From the NCBI GenBank assembly GCA_002423305.1, contig DIVI01000178.1, forward strand, positions 1-5,018: 5,018 bases of DNA, written 5' to 3'. Positions 4,834-5,018 of this stretch are shown piece by piece. The position numbers were made by a program, and so were the translations under genes. The notes beneath the pieces are model-generated. The model saw only the letters and a program-made list of their open reading frames with translations. It made no database searches and was not told where the DNA came from. This DNA comes from Methylococcus sp. UBA6136 (GTDB lineage: Bacteria > Pseudomonadota > Gammaproteobacteria > Methylococcales > Methylococcaceae). Numbering within the stretch: position 1 is the stretch's first letter; every line of letters begins with the position of its first letter.

Positions 4834-5018
4834 ATGGGCAGATTTGCACAAGGCAACCAGGCCGCAAAGGGGCATGGGCGACCACCGGGGCCGTCCTACG
4901 CGGGACAGCTCCGCGAGGCACTGGGCACCGACGGGTTTGCGCGCATCATCCAGGCATTGATTGATCGCGCTCTGGATGGCGATACGCAGGCGGGATCAAT
5001 CCTCCTGGCGCGATTGAC
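4834..5018 (+). CDS. DUF5681-like protein, 5' part only
   Basis: An open frame from the ATG at 4834 runs through the window end, giving 61 complete codons. The start, MGRFAQGNQAAKGHGRPPG, resembles the DUF5681 signature (F-x-x-G-x-x-G-N-x-x-G-R-P-x-G) often found at the N-terminus of small phage proteins beside terminase genes, and the rest (QLREALGTDGFARIIQALIDRALDGDTQAGSILLARL) is helical. I infer a phage DNA-packaging or small-terminase-like role, but only weakly, because the C-terminus and next gene are unseen. The ribosome binding site is poor (a GAG four bases before the ATG). The gene is separated from ssb by a terminator, so it starts a different transcription unit, possibly the late or packaging region. 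Confidence 0.68.
   Translation, partial: MGRFAQGNQAAKGHGRPPGPSYAGQLREALGTDGFARIIQALIDRALDGDTQAGSILLARL

Noticed and set aside
4788..4960. Alternative frame starting at ATG 4788 through the phased A-tracts
   Set aside because: It has no ribosome binding site, begins with a Lys/Glu/Arg-rich repeat that simply translates the A-tracts, and conflicts with the DUF5681-like frame at 4834.

Overview
The window looks like the replication module of a mobile element (a prophage, P4-type satellite or integrated island) in a member of Pseudomonadota, probably gamma- or betaproteobacterial. Reasons: moderately high GC by eye, good AAGGAGG-type ribosome binding sites, tightly overlapping genes all on the + strand, a primase carrying the EGYATG motif of the phage P4 alpha family, a DUF3631-type ATPase, and a leader that resembles the C4/CI-RNA and Icd/Ash regions of P1- and P4-like elements. 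There is no integrase, tRNA or attachment site here, so the type of element is inferred.

Layout. Bases 1-338 are a highly structured leader: serial inverted repeats, a C4/CI-like small-RNA candidate, a possible terminator/antiterminator switch at 159-191, and a long nested fold that can hide the first ribosome binding site. Then come five overlapping genes: an unknown 140-aa protein (339-761), a toprim primase (748-1740), a DUF3631 ATPase/helicase-like protein (1733-3244), a 154-aa protein with a TubC_N-like N-terminus (3241-3705) and a 70-aa winged-helix-like protein (3698-3910). Overlaps of 4-14 bases suggest translational coupling. After small gaps come an unknown 71-aa protein (3991-4206) and a single-stranded DNA-binding protein, ssb (4255-4701), followed by a strong intrinsic terminator (4713-4737). 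A new unit then begins: a weak promoter candidate, helically phased A-tracts, and the 5' part of a DUF5681-like gene (4834 onward, cut by the window end).

How it may work. Primase, ATPase and SSB together form a minimal replication-initiation set, similar to P4 alpha but with primase and ATPase on separate polypeptides. The most striking signal is inside the 3' end of the ATPase gene. Six exact copies of the heptamer CGCTACA, three in each orientation, form three pairs that all share one centre of symmetry at base 3094. Copies lie in different codon phases, so selection appears to act on DNA rather than protein. I infer an embedded replication origin or initiator-binding array.
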